Origin: an uncultured Gammaproteobacteria bacterium
GTDB lineage: Bacteria > Pseudomonadota > Gammaproteobacteria > Arenicellales > JAANXG01
Reading direction: 5' to 3'
Assembly: GCA_947259175.1 (NCBI GenBank)
Contig: CAMYKW010000025.1
Coordinates: 1 to 43,210 of the forward strand
DNA: 43,210 nt
Part shown: piece after piece, positions 17,238-24,222 of the stretch
Layout of the letters: the number at the start of each line of letters is the position of its first letter
Position numbering within the stretch: position 1 is the stretch's first letter
The notes under the pieces: model-generated
Told to the model about the DNA's origin: nothing
Seen by the model: only the letters and a program-made list of their open reading frames with translations
Databases searched by the model: none
Translations under genes and position numbers: made by a program

Positions 17238-17845
17238 CAGTGACTTTCTCCCACGATTCGCGCGCTGCGCAGCAGCACATAACTCATGTCCAGGCCTGCA
17301 CGACGCACCGGTGCCGGATTAATCTCGAAACGAAGATGTTCGCCGGCCGCAAAGAAATTCACCATAACGCCGAGGTCGCCGAATCCCGGTGTGTCGCTCA
17401 CCGTGAGCACACTGCGGTCACGAGCTGTGGTGAGGATTTTCGGCAAGTAGCTCTCGTCCAGTTTGCCGATGAATAACAGGTGCGTCGCGGCCACGGCGGC
17501 GAGATCACCCGGATTGCGGATGCGCCGCACCTCGACGGGTTTACCTTTTATTTGTTGTCGGCTGAATATCGAAGTCAGGGCTCCTCCGAATGGATCGACC
17601 CCGATTACGCCGACGACAAATCGTGTGGCCGAACTATTGATCTCATGATCAGCGGGCCATTCGATAAATCGTGTTATCCGCTCCAGATACACGGCCTTGA
17701 GTTCGTGCTCCGCCACGGCGACCGGCGATTTGGAGGCCACCCCGGGCTTCAGCACCAGCAGTAATGCCAGACCTAATAGACTGCCCATCATCCGGGGCGG
17801 CCGAACGTCGCGACCTAGAATTGTGCGACTTATCCGGATCAGCAC
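17237..17845 (-). CDS. YfiR-like periplasmic repressor (DUF4154)
   Basis: After a signal peptide (MMGSLLGLALLLVLKPGVAS) the protein contains HELKAVYLERITRFIEWP, FVVGVIGVDPFG, HLLFIG and DTPGFGDLGVMVNFF with LRFEINPAPVRRAGL, the full set of YfiR/DUF4154 signatures. YfiR proteins bind the periplasmic CHASE8 domain of YfiN and hold its cyclase inactive. No cysteine is present, so disulfide-based redox control, described for the Pseudomonas protein, cannot operate here. I favour the GTG at 17845, which has GGAG upstream and adds basic residues to the signal peptide; the ATGs at 17791 and 17788 are alternatives. Middle gene of the TonB receptor - YfiR - GGDEF/EAL operon. Confidence 0.85.
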   Translation of the reverse strand: MLIRISRTILGRDVRPPRMMGSLLGLALLLVLKPGVASKSPVAVAEHELKAVYLERITRFIEWPADHEINSSATRFVVGVIGVDPFGGALTSIFSRQQIKGKPVEVRRIRNPGDLAAVAATHLLFIGKLDESYLPKILTTARDRSVLTVSDTPGFGDLGVMVNFFAAGEHLRFEINPAPVRRAGLDMSYVLLRSARIVGESH

Positions 17846-17864
17846 GAGCCTGTGTCTCCGTATG

Positions 17865-19994
17865 TCAGAACCGGTACCTGAGTTCGGCAAATATCCGGCG
17901 GCCCGCCAAGGGCAGATCGCCGGGGATCAACACCGGTCCGCCACCCGCGGGGCCGGGACTGGGCGATTTTGCGTCCTCGTCCAACAGGTTGTGTGCCGAT
18001 ACGGCGAAGTCCCAGTGTTTGCTGCGCCTGCGGAGTGTGGCGTTCAAGGTCACAGAATCCTGGAGATCCGCGCGCGGATCTCCAGGGGCGCGTTGCTGGT
18101 CGCCCACCCAGTGCATCTCCGCCACGAGACTCCATTTGGGCAGGAATTGCCAGTCGCCGCGCAGGTAGAGCTGGTGTTCGGGCGCCAGGCCGGCGTCTTC
18201 ATCCAGCCGCTCATCGGTGGCGCGTTGGTAAGCGAAGTTGCCTGCTACTCGCAGACTATCTGCGGCTTGCCACTGTAACTCGGTCTCGAAACCGGCGCCG
18301 GTTTGTCGCCCCTGATTGCGAAACGTCGATGTCGAGGCGGGGGGCGGATCTTGAAGCAAACGAATGACGTCGTCCCATTCGTAAGCGAAGACGTTGAATC
18401 CAAGTCGAAGCCGCCGCGACGGGTCGTAAGTCAAGCCCAGTTCAATGGTGTCGATGGTCTCCGGTTCCAGATCGGGGTTGCCGAGCACGATCGGGTTGTT
18501 CATATTGAACAGTTCCGCGAAGCTCGGCGGCCGGAACGCGCGGCCATAGAGCAATTTTGCGATCAAGTCTTCCCGCGCCTGCCACACCAGCGCCACGCGC
18601 GGATTGAACGTGTCGCCGACGTCGGAATAGTGGTCGTAACGCCCACCGGCGGTGAGCTCCCAGGCCGCGTCGAACTGCCACTGATCCTGGGCAAGCAGAT
18701 ACCAGTTGGTGCGATCCTTTTCCGGTAAGAAGACGTCGGCGGTGTCGCTCACGTCGGTGATTTCTGCGAGTGGAACCGGCACCGCGGCGACCGGATCGAA
18801 TCGGAAGTTCTTGTGCTCGCTGACGCGATGCACGTCGAGGTAGTTGATACCGGCGCCGATTTGCAATCGATGATCCGCCCAGCCTTCATAGGCGCCGGTG
18901 ACGCCGGCGCGGGCCTGGTACTGCTCGACCTCAGGATTGCCAATCATGCCTTCGGCAAAGCTACCGCCGAACGCCCCGGGGGGGAACAAAAACACGTCTT
19001 CTTCTACGTCCTGGGTGAGGTAGTACAGGCTCATTTTCGCCTCCCATCCCCAGTTCGCATCGTCTGGCGCGCGCCGGTAGGTCAGATCCGTGTTGAGTCG
19101 GTCACTCGCGTATTCGCCTCGCGGGTCGAGCGCCTGGGAGGTGCCGGCACCGGTGCCTAGATTCCTTCTGCCTTGGTAGCCGAGGCGGAACCGATAGTCG
19201 CCGTGGGACAGATCAAGCCGCGCGTCCACGCTGTCCCTCCCCAGTGCTACGGAATCCGGGGCCAGCGTCGCACGGGTACCGAATAGATTGTCGAAGGCAC
19301 TCTGCGCGTCCGCGTTAATCACCCCGCCGTGCCCATCGGTGGTTCGGAACTCGAAGGTCACGGCGGCATCGAACCCCATCCATTCTCCACCGTAAAGAAA
19401 CCAGGCATCCCAGGTGTCGTTGCTACCTCCGCGGAGACCGACTTCCGGCCTGGTGATGTCCGCGCGCGACTTGGTGACGATGTTGATGACCCCCGCAAAC
19501 GCGTCGGCGCCGTGAAGCGCCGAGCCCGGACCGCGAATGACTTCGATGCGGGCGATGGCATTAACCGGCATGCCCGCCCACACGTTACCGCGATTGCCCT
19601 CGAACGCACTGGTGACCGGAATTCCGTTGATCATCACCAATACCTGCTGGTTGCTGGACGATCCGCCGATGCCCCGGATCACATAGTTGGGTGAATACAG
19701 TTGGAAGAAGTGGTTGACATGCAACCCCGGCACCGTCTCCAGCACCTCATCCAGATCCGTGGCGCCGATGGCGGTGATGTCCTCGGCGGTGATTACCGTC
19801 GCCACCGTCGGTGCGCGCACCAACGGCTGCCGGATACCGGTGGCCGTTTCGATTTGGATATCGAGCAGCGACTCGAAGGGGAGGTCGAACAGCGCGCCGA
19901 CGCGTTGCTGCAGGGTGACGTCGTTCCGCGCCCAGACGTTGGATGCAGTGGCGCAAAGGGTCAAAATGACTAACAGAATTCGTGATGGTGTCAT
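17865..19994 (-). CDS. TonB-dependent outer-membrane receptor
   Basis: A signal peptide (ILLVILTLCATASNVWA) is followed by a plug domain (APTVATVITAEDITAIGATD, YVIRGIGGSS, RIEVIRGPGSALHGADAFAG, GVINIVTK) and a 22-strand barrel that ends in the outer-membrane signature ...FAELRYRF. RPPSFAELF is the usual extracellular-loop landmark. The DLPFESLLDIQIETAT segment after the signal is seen in receptors linked to YfiR/GGDEF genes. The substrate is unknown. The start is the ATG at 19994, chosen from the signal peptide; no strong ribosome site is seen. It heads the operon with the YfiR-like and GGDEF/EAL genes, so receptor occupancy may feed c-di-GMP output. Confidence 0.92.
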   Translation of the reverse strand: MTPSRILLVILTLCATASNVWARNDVTLQQRVGALFDLPFESLLDIQIETATGIRQPLVRAPTVATVITAEDITAIGATDLDEVLETVPGLHVNHFFQLYSPNYVIRGIGGSSSNQQVLVMINGIPVTSAFEGNRGNVWAGMPVNAIARIEVIRGPGSALHGADAFAGVINIVTKSRADITRPEVGLRGGSNDTWDAWFLYGGEWMGFDAAVTFEFRTTDGHGGVINADAQSAFDNLFGTRATLAPDSVALGRDSVDARLDLSHGDYRFRLGYQGRRNLGTGAGTSQALDPRGEYASDRLNTDLTYRRAPDDANWGWEAKMSLYYLTQDVEEDVFLFPPGAFGGSFAEGMIGNPEVEQYQARAGVTGAYEGWADHRLQIGAGINYLDVHRVSEHKNFRFDPVAAVPVPLAEITDVSDTADVFLPEKDRTNWYLLAQDQWQFDAAWELTAGGRYDHYSDVGDTFNPRVALVWQAREDLIAKLLYGRAFRPPSFAELFNMNNPIVLGNPDLEPETIDTIELGLTYDPSRRLRLGFNVFAYEWDDVIRLLQDPPPASTSTFRNQGRQTGAGFETELQWQAADSLRVAGNFAYQRATDERLDEDAGLAPEHQLYLRGDWQFLPKWSLVAEMHWVGDQQRAPGDPRADLQDSVTLNATLRRRSKHWDFAVSAHNLLDEDAKSPSPGPAGGGPVLIPGDLPLAGRRIFAELRYRF

Positions 19995-20576
19995 GATTCG
20001 GTATGAACGGTAGGACGTTGGTGAGTCCATTTCTGAGTGTCGCACTCGCGTCCCCGCAAGCGCTGCAATCAGGCCGGTGTCGAGGACTGGCGGGTATTCC
20101 GGTGTCCCTGTTGTGTTGTTGTTGGGCACTTGCAAGATGATTCGCTTGCGGCTCCCGTCGGGGGACCGCAGTTATTTTTCATCAATTACTTGAAAACATA
20201 GCAAGTTCTGTGCCCTTGTCTAATTTGCGTCGTAAATACGGGGATATTCGGCAAGCCTCGGGCCTGGGGCCTGCATCGGGTGCATGTGGCGACGAAATCT
20301 TGGCGCCCGAACGCGGGGCTAAGCGCAATACGCTATTGATTGTTAGGGGACGCGGTTATGGATTAACGCGCAACCGGATGGCCGCGGATCAGCGACAGCT
20401 CAATCGCCGGCGTCGCGCGAGCGGCGCGCATCACAACCGGGTGTCTACGACGTATAAATTGAGTCAAAGAAAGACCTGACCTCTGCATATTATACACCCT
20501 AACCATCTGTTTTTGCGTCGTAATTTCTCGTTGCTGGAGAAATGTACAAAGAAATAATACAGACGGTGTATGGAGG

Positions 20577-20707
20577 TAACTTATTGAAAATAAGGAATAT
20601 CTCACGAAAGCCCTGGGTCAGTTGTATATAAAAAATATTCTTCACCGGCCCAAGCACACCGTGACGGTGCACTCGGCCGCAAGCGGCCTTTTGATATAAC
20701 TTATTGA
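20577..20707. repeat. Two copies of TAACTTATTGA, 120 bases apart
   Basis: Copies at 20577-20587 and 20697-20707. The first is the left part of a perfect inverted repeat (CTTATT-GAA-AATAAG); the second gives TTAT-TG-ATAA. They lie upstream of the sigma-54 promoter at 20750 and are candidates for activator binding. Chance occurrence is possible in AT-rich DNA. Confidence 0.35.
20675..20692 (+). terminator. Short GC hairpin with TTTT
   Basis: GGCCGC-AA-GCGGCC is followed by TTTT. It lies about 60 bases before the sigma-54 promoter and would insulate the operon from upstream transcription or end a short leader RNA. The two-base spacer forces some melting of the stem. Confidence 0.45.
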
Positions 20708-20749
20708 TAACGTGCAGAAAAAAGCGCAAACACGCAGTGTTTTTCGATT

Positions 20750-20767
20750 TTGGCACGCTAGTTGCTT
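20750..20767 (+). promoter_or_regulatory. Sigma-54 (-24/-12) promoter, near-perfect
   Basis: TTGGCACG-CTAG-TTGCTT fits the RpoN consensus exactly in both the -24 and -12 elements. The expected start is near 20778, about 44 bases before the first response-regulator gene, which has GAGGAGG as ribosome site. Genes at 20822, 21310, 22002 and 23359 all lie downstream on the same strand. Confidence 0.88.
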
Positions 20768-20821
20768 TATCAACTGGCAAGACAGGACCAGACGAGATTG
20801 AGTAAAGGCGAGGAGGTCTGA

Positions 20822-21277
20822 ATGTACGAAACAACGAACATCCTCATTGTTGATGACGAAGAAGTGGTACGTATGAGTCATCTCAGGACCTTGGCAGGCG
20901 AACACTGCCACGTGGAGGCGGCCTGGAACGGGCAGGAAGCATTGCGCGCGATGGAGCGTCAGCCGTTTGATGTGGTGCTGCTCGATCTCCGCATGCCGGA
21001 TCTGGACGGTATGGCGGTACTCAAGATTATTAAGGAGAGATGGCCCGAATGCCAGGTAGTGATCATCACCGGTTACCCATCCATAGAAACCGCGAAAGAG
21101 GCGGTTCGGCTCGGCGCTTACGATTATCTGGCCAAGCCGGTGGGTCCGGATGACGTCATCAAAGCCGCGAACGCAGCCATGCTGCAAAAAAAGTGGACGC
21201 TGCAACCCTGCAGCGCGGGCAGCGCAGGCAGCGAAAGCGGCGAACAGTTTAAGTATCGATATCCTTGGGAAAACTAG
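20822..21277 (+). CDS. Single-domain response regulator
   Basis: A receiver domain fills residues 5-125: acidic pocket DDE (11-13), phospho-acceptor Asp55 in LLDLRMPDLDG, the conserved Thr in IITGYPS and Lys in LAKPVGP. A 25-residue tail of low complexity (SAGSAGSESGE) has no output domain. Such proteins act as phosphate shuttles or bind a partner directly. GAGGAGG sits just before the ATG. It is the first gene after the sigma-54 promoter at 20750 and is followed 32 bases later by a second receiver protein. The kinase that phosphorylates it is not fixed by context; the heme-sensor kinase at 25650 is the nearest candidate. Confidence 0.92.
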   Translation: MYETTNILIVDDEEVVRMSHLRTLAGEHCHVEAAWNGQEALRAMERQPFDVVLLDLRMPDLDGMAVLKIIKERWPECQVVIITGYPSIETAKEAVRLGAYDYLAKPVGPDDVIKAANAAMLQKKWTLQPCSAGSAGSESGEQFKYRYPWEN

Positions 21278-21309
21278 TTGGCCTCGTTGACAGGGGCTAG
21301 GAGGTAGTC

Positions 21310-21882
21310 ATGCAAGCCTTAGCAAAAGTACTGGTAATAGACGATGATGCGGTGGTCGGACAGAGCTTTGACCGTGTGCTCTCAGAAAAGGGCTACGCCG
21401 TAAGCACCGCGCTGAATGGCGCCGAAGCGCTGAATAAATTTGCCGGTGAGAACCACGATGTCGTCTTTACCGATATGAAAATGCCGGGCATGGACGGGAT
21501 CGAGGTCGCACAGCGCATCAAGGCGAAGAGCCCTTGGACGCCGGTAGTGGTGGTGACGGGTTACGGCACCCCCGCCAACGAGGCTGCGGCGGCAGCGGTG
21601 GGAGTCGCCGATTTTCTGCACAAACCTCTATTACCGGAACAAATCGAGGAAGTGATTGAAAGAATCACTCGCAAACCGATAGTCGAGGAGAAGTCCGCGG
21701 AAGTCGAAGAAGAGAAAAGCGAGCCCCGAGGTCTCGGCCGCACCTTGAAGAACATCGGCCTGTTCCTTGCTTCGCCTTTCATCGGCTTGGCGTACTTCAT
21801 TGCCTTTCCATTCATCGGTCTCGGAATGCTGGGATACTACGGCTATCAAGCGTTGACCAAACGGTCCGCGGCGAAGCAGTAA
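21310..21882 (+). CDS. Response regulator with C-terminal hydrophobic tail
   Basis: Residues 5-122 form a receiver domain with DDD (11-13), phospho-acceptor Asp55 in FTDMKMPGMDG, Thr in VVTGYGT and Lys in LHKPLLP. A highly charged linker (VEEKSAEVEEEKSEPRG) leads to a tail rich in Phe, Ile, Leu and Gly (IGLFLASPFIGLAYF, FPFIGLGMLGYYGYQ) that could form one or two membrane segments or a re-entrant hairpin. Membrane-attached receiver proteins are uncommon. A strong AGGAGG precedes the ATG. Position between the first regulator and the cytochrome genes suggests that it works at the membrane with the electron-transfer proteins. Confidence 0.88.
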   Translation: MQALAKVLVIDDDAVVGQSFDRVLSEKGYAVSTALNGAEALNKFAGENHDVVFTDMKMPGMDGIEVAQRIKAKSPWTPVVVVTGYGTPANEAAAAAVGVADFLHKPLLPEQIEEVIERITRKPIVEEKSAEVEEEKSEPRGLGRTLKNIGLFLASPFIGLAYFIAFPFIGLGMLGYYGYQALTKRSAAKQ

Positions 21883-21943
21883 ACCAGCGGCTCCGGAACA
21901 GTTGGACAAAGGCAGGTGTTACGAACGTTGACAGCGGGAAATA

Positions 21944-21970
21944 CCGGGAGGCGAAGTCGCCTCCCGGTTT
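21944..21970 (+). terminator. Perfect hairpin between regulators and cytochrome genes
   Basis: CCGGGAGGCG-AAGT-CGCCTCCCGG forms a 10-base perfect stem with a four-base loop followed by only TTT. It may attenuate transcription so that the cytochrome genes are made in a different amount from the regulators, or it may be an mRNA-stabilising boundary. Confidence 0.55.
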
Positions 21971-22001
21971 GACGGGAGACAAAGCAACGGCGGAACCAGT
22001 C

Positions 22002-23345
22002 ATGACAATATTAAAAACAAGATGTAAGACTAAGGCGGGCCTGTCCCGCATACAGTATTTCAGGACAGCGGTGGCATCCATCTTCGTTGCGTGGATTATT
22101 CTTGGTTTTGCGCCCGCTGCCCAGGCGAGCATTCCGGTTCCGGATGATTCGCAACCGGCGGACGACGCAGAGTGCTTGAAATGCCACTCCTTTGAAAGTC
22201 TGTCGAAAACGATGGACAACGGTGAGACGGTTTCACTGCACGTGCCCAACGAGATGTTCGCCAAATCGGTACACAGTTGGATCGGCTGCACGAGCTGTCA
22301 TCGCGACGTCGATCTGAGTACGCACTCATTGAGCGAGAGCCGGAAGACGTATGCCAGCAAGCGCGAGCGTTCAGTCGCCATGGCCAAGATCTGTAACGAA
22401 TGTCACGAGGATAAATCCTACCAGTATGAGGGCAGTATTCACGCGTCGCTGGTGGAATCCGGAAACCTGGCGGCTCCGGTGTGCACCGATTGTCATGGTT
22501 CTCATACGGTAAAACCGAAAGCGGCCTACGAAACGCTGACCGGCGCTCCCTGCAAGACATGCCACGAAGATATCTTCGCCGCCTACCGCGAGAGCATGCA
22601 TGGCCGGGCTCGCGCCGATCTGGGCCACATCAAGGCGCCGATCTGCGCCGACTGCCACCGCGCCCACGATGTGAACGTAGCATCGGTGGAGAACCGTTTG
22701 AAGGACGCATGCCTCGGTTGCCACGAGGATGCAAAGGGCGCGCACAAGGAATGGTTACCGAACGCCGGGTTACATCTTCAGGCGGTGTCCTGCGCCGCTT
22801 GCCACGCGCCCGCCGCGCGGCGCCGGGTTGACCTCATGCTGTTCGACACCGTCGCCGAGCGGCCGATTTCGGAGCACGAGATTGCGCCGCGATTGGGTGA
22901 GCTGACCGCCGCCGGGGCATCGGGCAAGGACGGTCTGGATGCAAAAGAGTTGTGGAGTCTGGTGCGCGGCATCAACCGCGACGGCATCGCGGCCGAAGTG
23001 ACCTTGCGGGGCCGCATGGAAGTGACCGGCGGGGTGGAGGCGCACCAGATGGTGTCGAAGGACAAGGCGATTCGGGACTGCGAGAGTTGCCACAGCGACG
23101 GCGCCGAGCCGTTTCAGAATGTGACCGTTTCCCTGATCAGAGCAGACGGTAAACGCATGAGTTACGACGCCGAAAAAGAGGTGCTGAGCTCCGCGCTGTC
23201 ATTGAATTCGATCGGTGGGTTTTACGCGCTCGGCGGCACCAGAATAAAACTGCTCGATATCCTGTTGCTGCTTGCCCTCCTGGGCGGCGCTTCAGTGCCG
23301 ATCGTGCACCTGACGATGCGTAAATTCCTCAAGAAGGACAAGTAA
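22002..23345 (+). CDS. Nonaheme cytochrome c, membrane-anchored
   Basis: The 447-residue product has a signal sequence (TAVASIFVAWIILGFAPAAQA) and nine CXXCH heme-binding motifs: CLKCH, CTSCH, CNECH, CTDCH, CKTCH, CADCH, CLGCH, CAACH and CESCH. The first eight are spread through the N-terminal two thirds and the ninth stands apart before the C-terminus. A single membrane segment (LLDILLLLALLGGASVPIV) anchors the end with a positive tail (RKFLKKDK), leaving the hemes in the periplasm. The start is the ATG at 22002. It is followed 13 bases later by a cytochrome b, so the two probably form a quinol-oxidising, electron-conducting complex. No catalytic subunit such as a nitrite, tetrathionate or formate enzyme is adjacent. 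Confidence 0.9.
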   Translation: MTILKTRCKTKAGLSRIQYFRTAVASIFVAWIILGFAPAAQASIPVPDDSQPADDAECLKCHSFESLSKTMDNGETVSLHVPNEMFAKSVHSWIGCTSCHRDVDLSTHSLSESRKTYASKRERSVAMAKICNECHEDKSYQYEGSIHASLVESGNLAAPVCTDCHGSHTVKPKAAYETLTGAPCKTCHEDIFAAYRESMHGRARADLGHIKAPICADCHRAHDVNVASVENRLKDACLGCHEDAKGAHKEWLPNAGLHLQAVSCAACHAPAARRRVDLMLFDTVAERPISEHEIAPRLGELTAAGASGKDGLDAKELWSLVRGINRDGIAAEVTLRGRMEVTGGVEAHQMVSKDKAIRDCESCHSDGAEPFQNVTVSLIRADGKRMSYDAEKEVLSSALSLNSIGGFYALGGTRIKLLDILLLLALLGGASVPIVHLTMRKFLKKDK

Positions 23346-23358
23346 GGTGGGACGAACC

Positions 23359-24072
23359 ATGAAACAACTATACATCCATCCACTCCCCGTCAGAATCTGG
23401 CACTGGATCAACGCGACCAGTGTGATGACCCTGATCCTGACCGGACTGCAAATCAGATACGTCGGCATGGTCGACGTCATGTCCATGCAGCTTGCCGTCA
23501 CCGTGCACAACTGGACTGGGTTTCTGCTGCTCGGGAACTTCTTCATCTGGTTGGCCCTGTATATGTTTTCCGACAATATCAGGATCTACCATCCCGAGTT
23601 GAATCCGAAAAAGTATTATCGCGAAAGCTTCCGCCAGGCCCAGTATTACAGTTGGGGAATTTTTAAAGGCGCCAAGAATCCGCACCGCGTGAGCCCCTAC
23701 AATAAATTCAATCCGCTGCAGAGCGTCTCTTACCAGATCATTATGCTGCTGGTGTTACCGGCGCAGATATTCACCGGGATCCTGCTATGGGACGTGGAGC
23801 GCTTCTCGGGTTTGGTCAACTTCCTGGGTGGGGTGCGGGTCGTGGATACCGTGCACGTGCTGGTACTGATCTTCTTTACCTTCTTCTTGTTTGTCCATGT
23901 CTATCTGGCAACGCTAGGCCATACGCCTGCGGCGCACATCAAGGCGATGTTCACCGGATATGAAGAGGTAGAGGAACACGAAGAGGAGCAGAAGAAAACG
24001 AGCAACCCGGAAAGCAAACCGCAGCAACGTATGCCCGTCAGCGGGCCGACGTCTCCGCTGCAGATTCACTAG
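23359..24072 (+). CDS. Cytochrome b (b561/thiosulfate-reductase-type membrane subunit)
   Basis: This 237-residue protein has four predicted membrane helices (about 15-35, 50-75, 125-150 and 165-190). Candidate heme b ligand histidines are in PVRIWHWINA, VTVHNWTGF, DTVHVLVL and LFVHVYLATLGH. The layout matches the di-heme cytochrome b subunits of formate dehydrogenase, Ni-Fe hydrogenase and PhsC-type enzymes, which take electrons from or give them to the quinone pool. A charged tail (EEVEEHEEEQKK) is cytoplasmic. The ATG at 23359 has AGGTGGGA upstream. It would pass quinol electrons to the nonaheme cytochrome encoded just before it. A hairpin at 24094 ends the unit. Confidence 0.9.
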   Translation: MKQLYIHPLPVRIWHWINATSVMTLILTGLQIRYVGMVDVMSMQLAVTVHNWTGFLLLGNFFIWLALYMFSDNIRIYHPELNPKKYYRESFRQAQYYSWGIFKGAKNPHRVSPYNKFNPLQSVSYQIIMLLVLPAQIFTGILLWDVERFSGLVNFLGGVRVVDTVHVLVLIFFTFFLFVHVYLATLGHTPAAHIKAMFTGYEEVEEHEEEQKKTSNPESKPQQRMPVSGPTSPLQIH

Positions 24073-24093
24073 ACAATAGGTAAGTTACACCAT

Positions 24094-24120
24094 GCCGGGG
24101 CGTCGTAAAGACGCCCCGGC
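24094..24120. terminator. Hairpin between convergent operons
   Basis: GCCGGGGCGTC-GTAAA-GACGCCCCGGC forms an 11-base perfect stem, followed on the plus strand by TCGTATTT. It lies between the cytochrome b gene and the convergent NtrC-type gene and probably serves the plus-strand unit. Confidence 0.65.
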
Positions 24121-24222
24121 TCGTATTTCCGGGGTTCGGCATCCGTGGTCTGACCGGCGGCGTAAGTCACCTTGCTGTCAACAACCCCGCGAGTCGTTTC
24201 TGGACCCGGCGTAATTCGGAGT

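Larger units (their letters stand above)
19995..20749. other. Long intergenic region between the TonB receptor and sigma-54 operons
   Basis: No conventional gene is seen here. The left part holds the promoter for the receptor operon, which I could not place with confidence. The right part is AT-richer and contains a repeated 11-base element, a GGCCGC hairpin followed by TTTT, and a 38-codon frame (20583-20699) behind a GGAGG that would need an ATT start. The sigma-54 promoter at 20750 closes the region. Confidence 0.5.
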
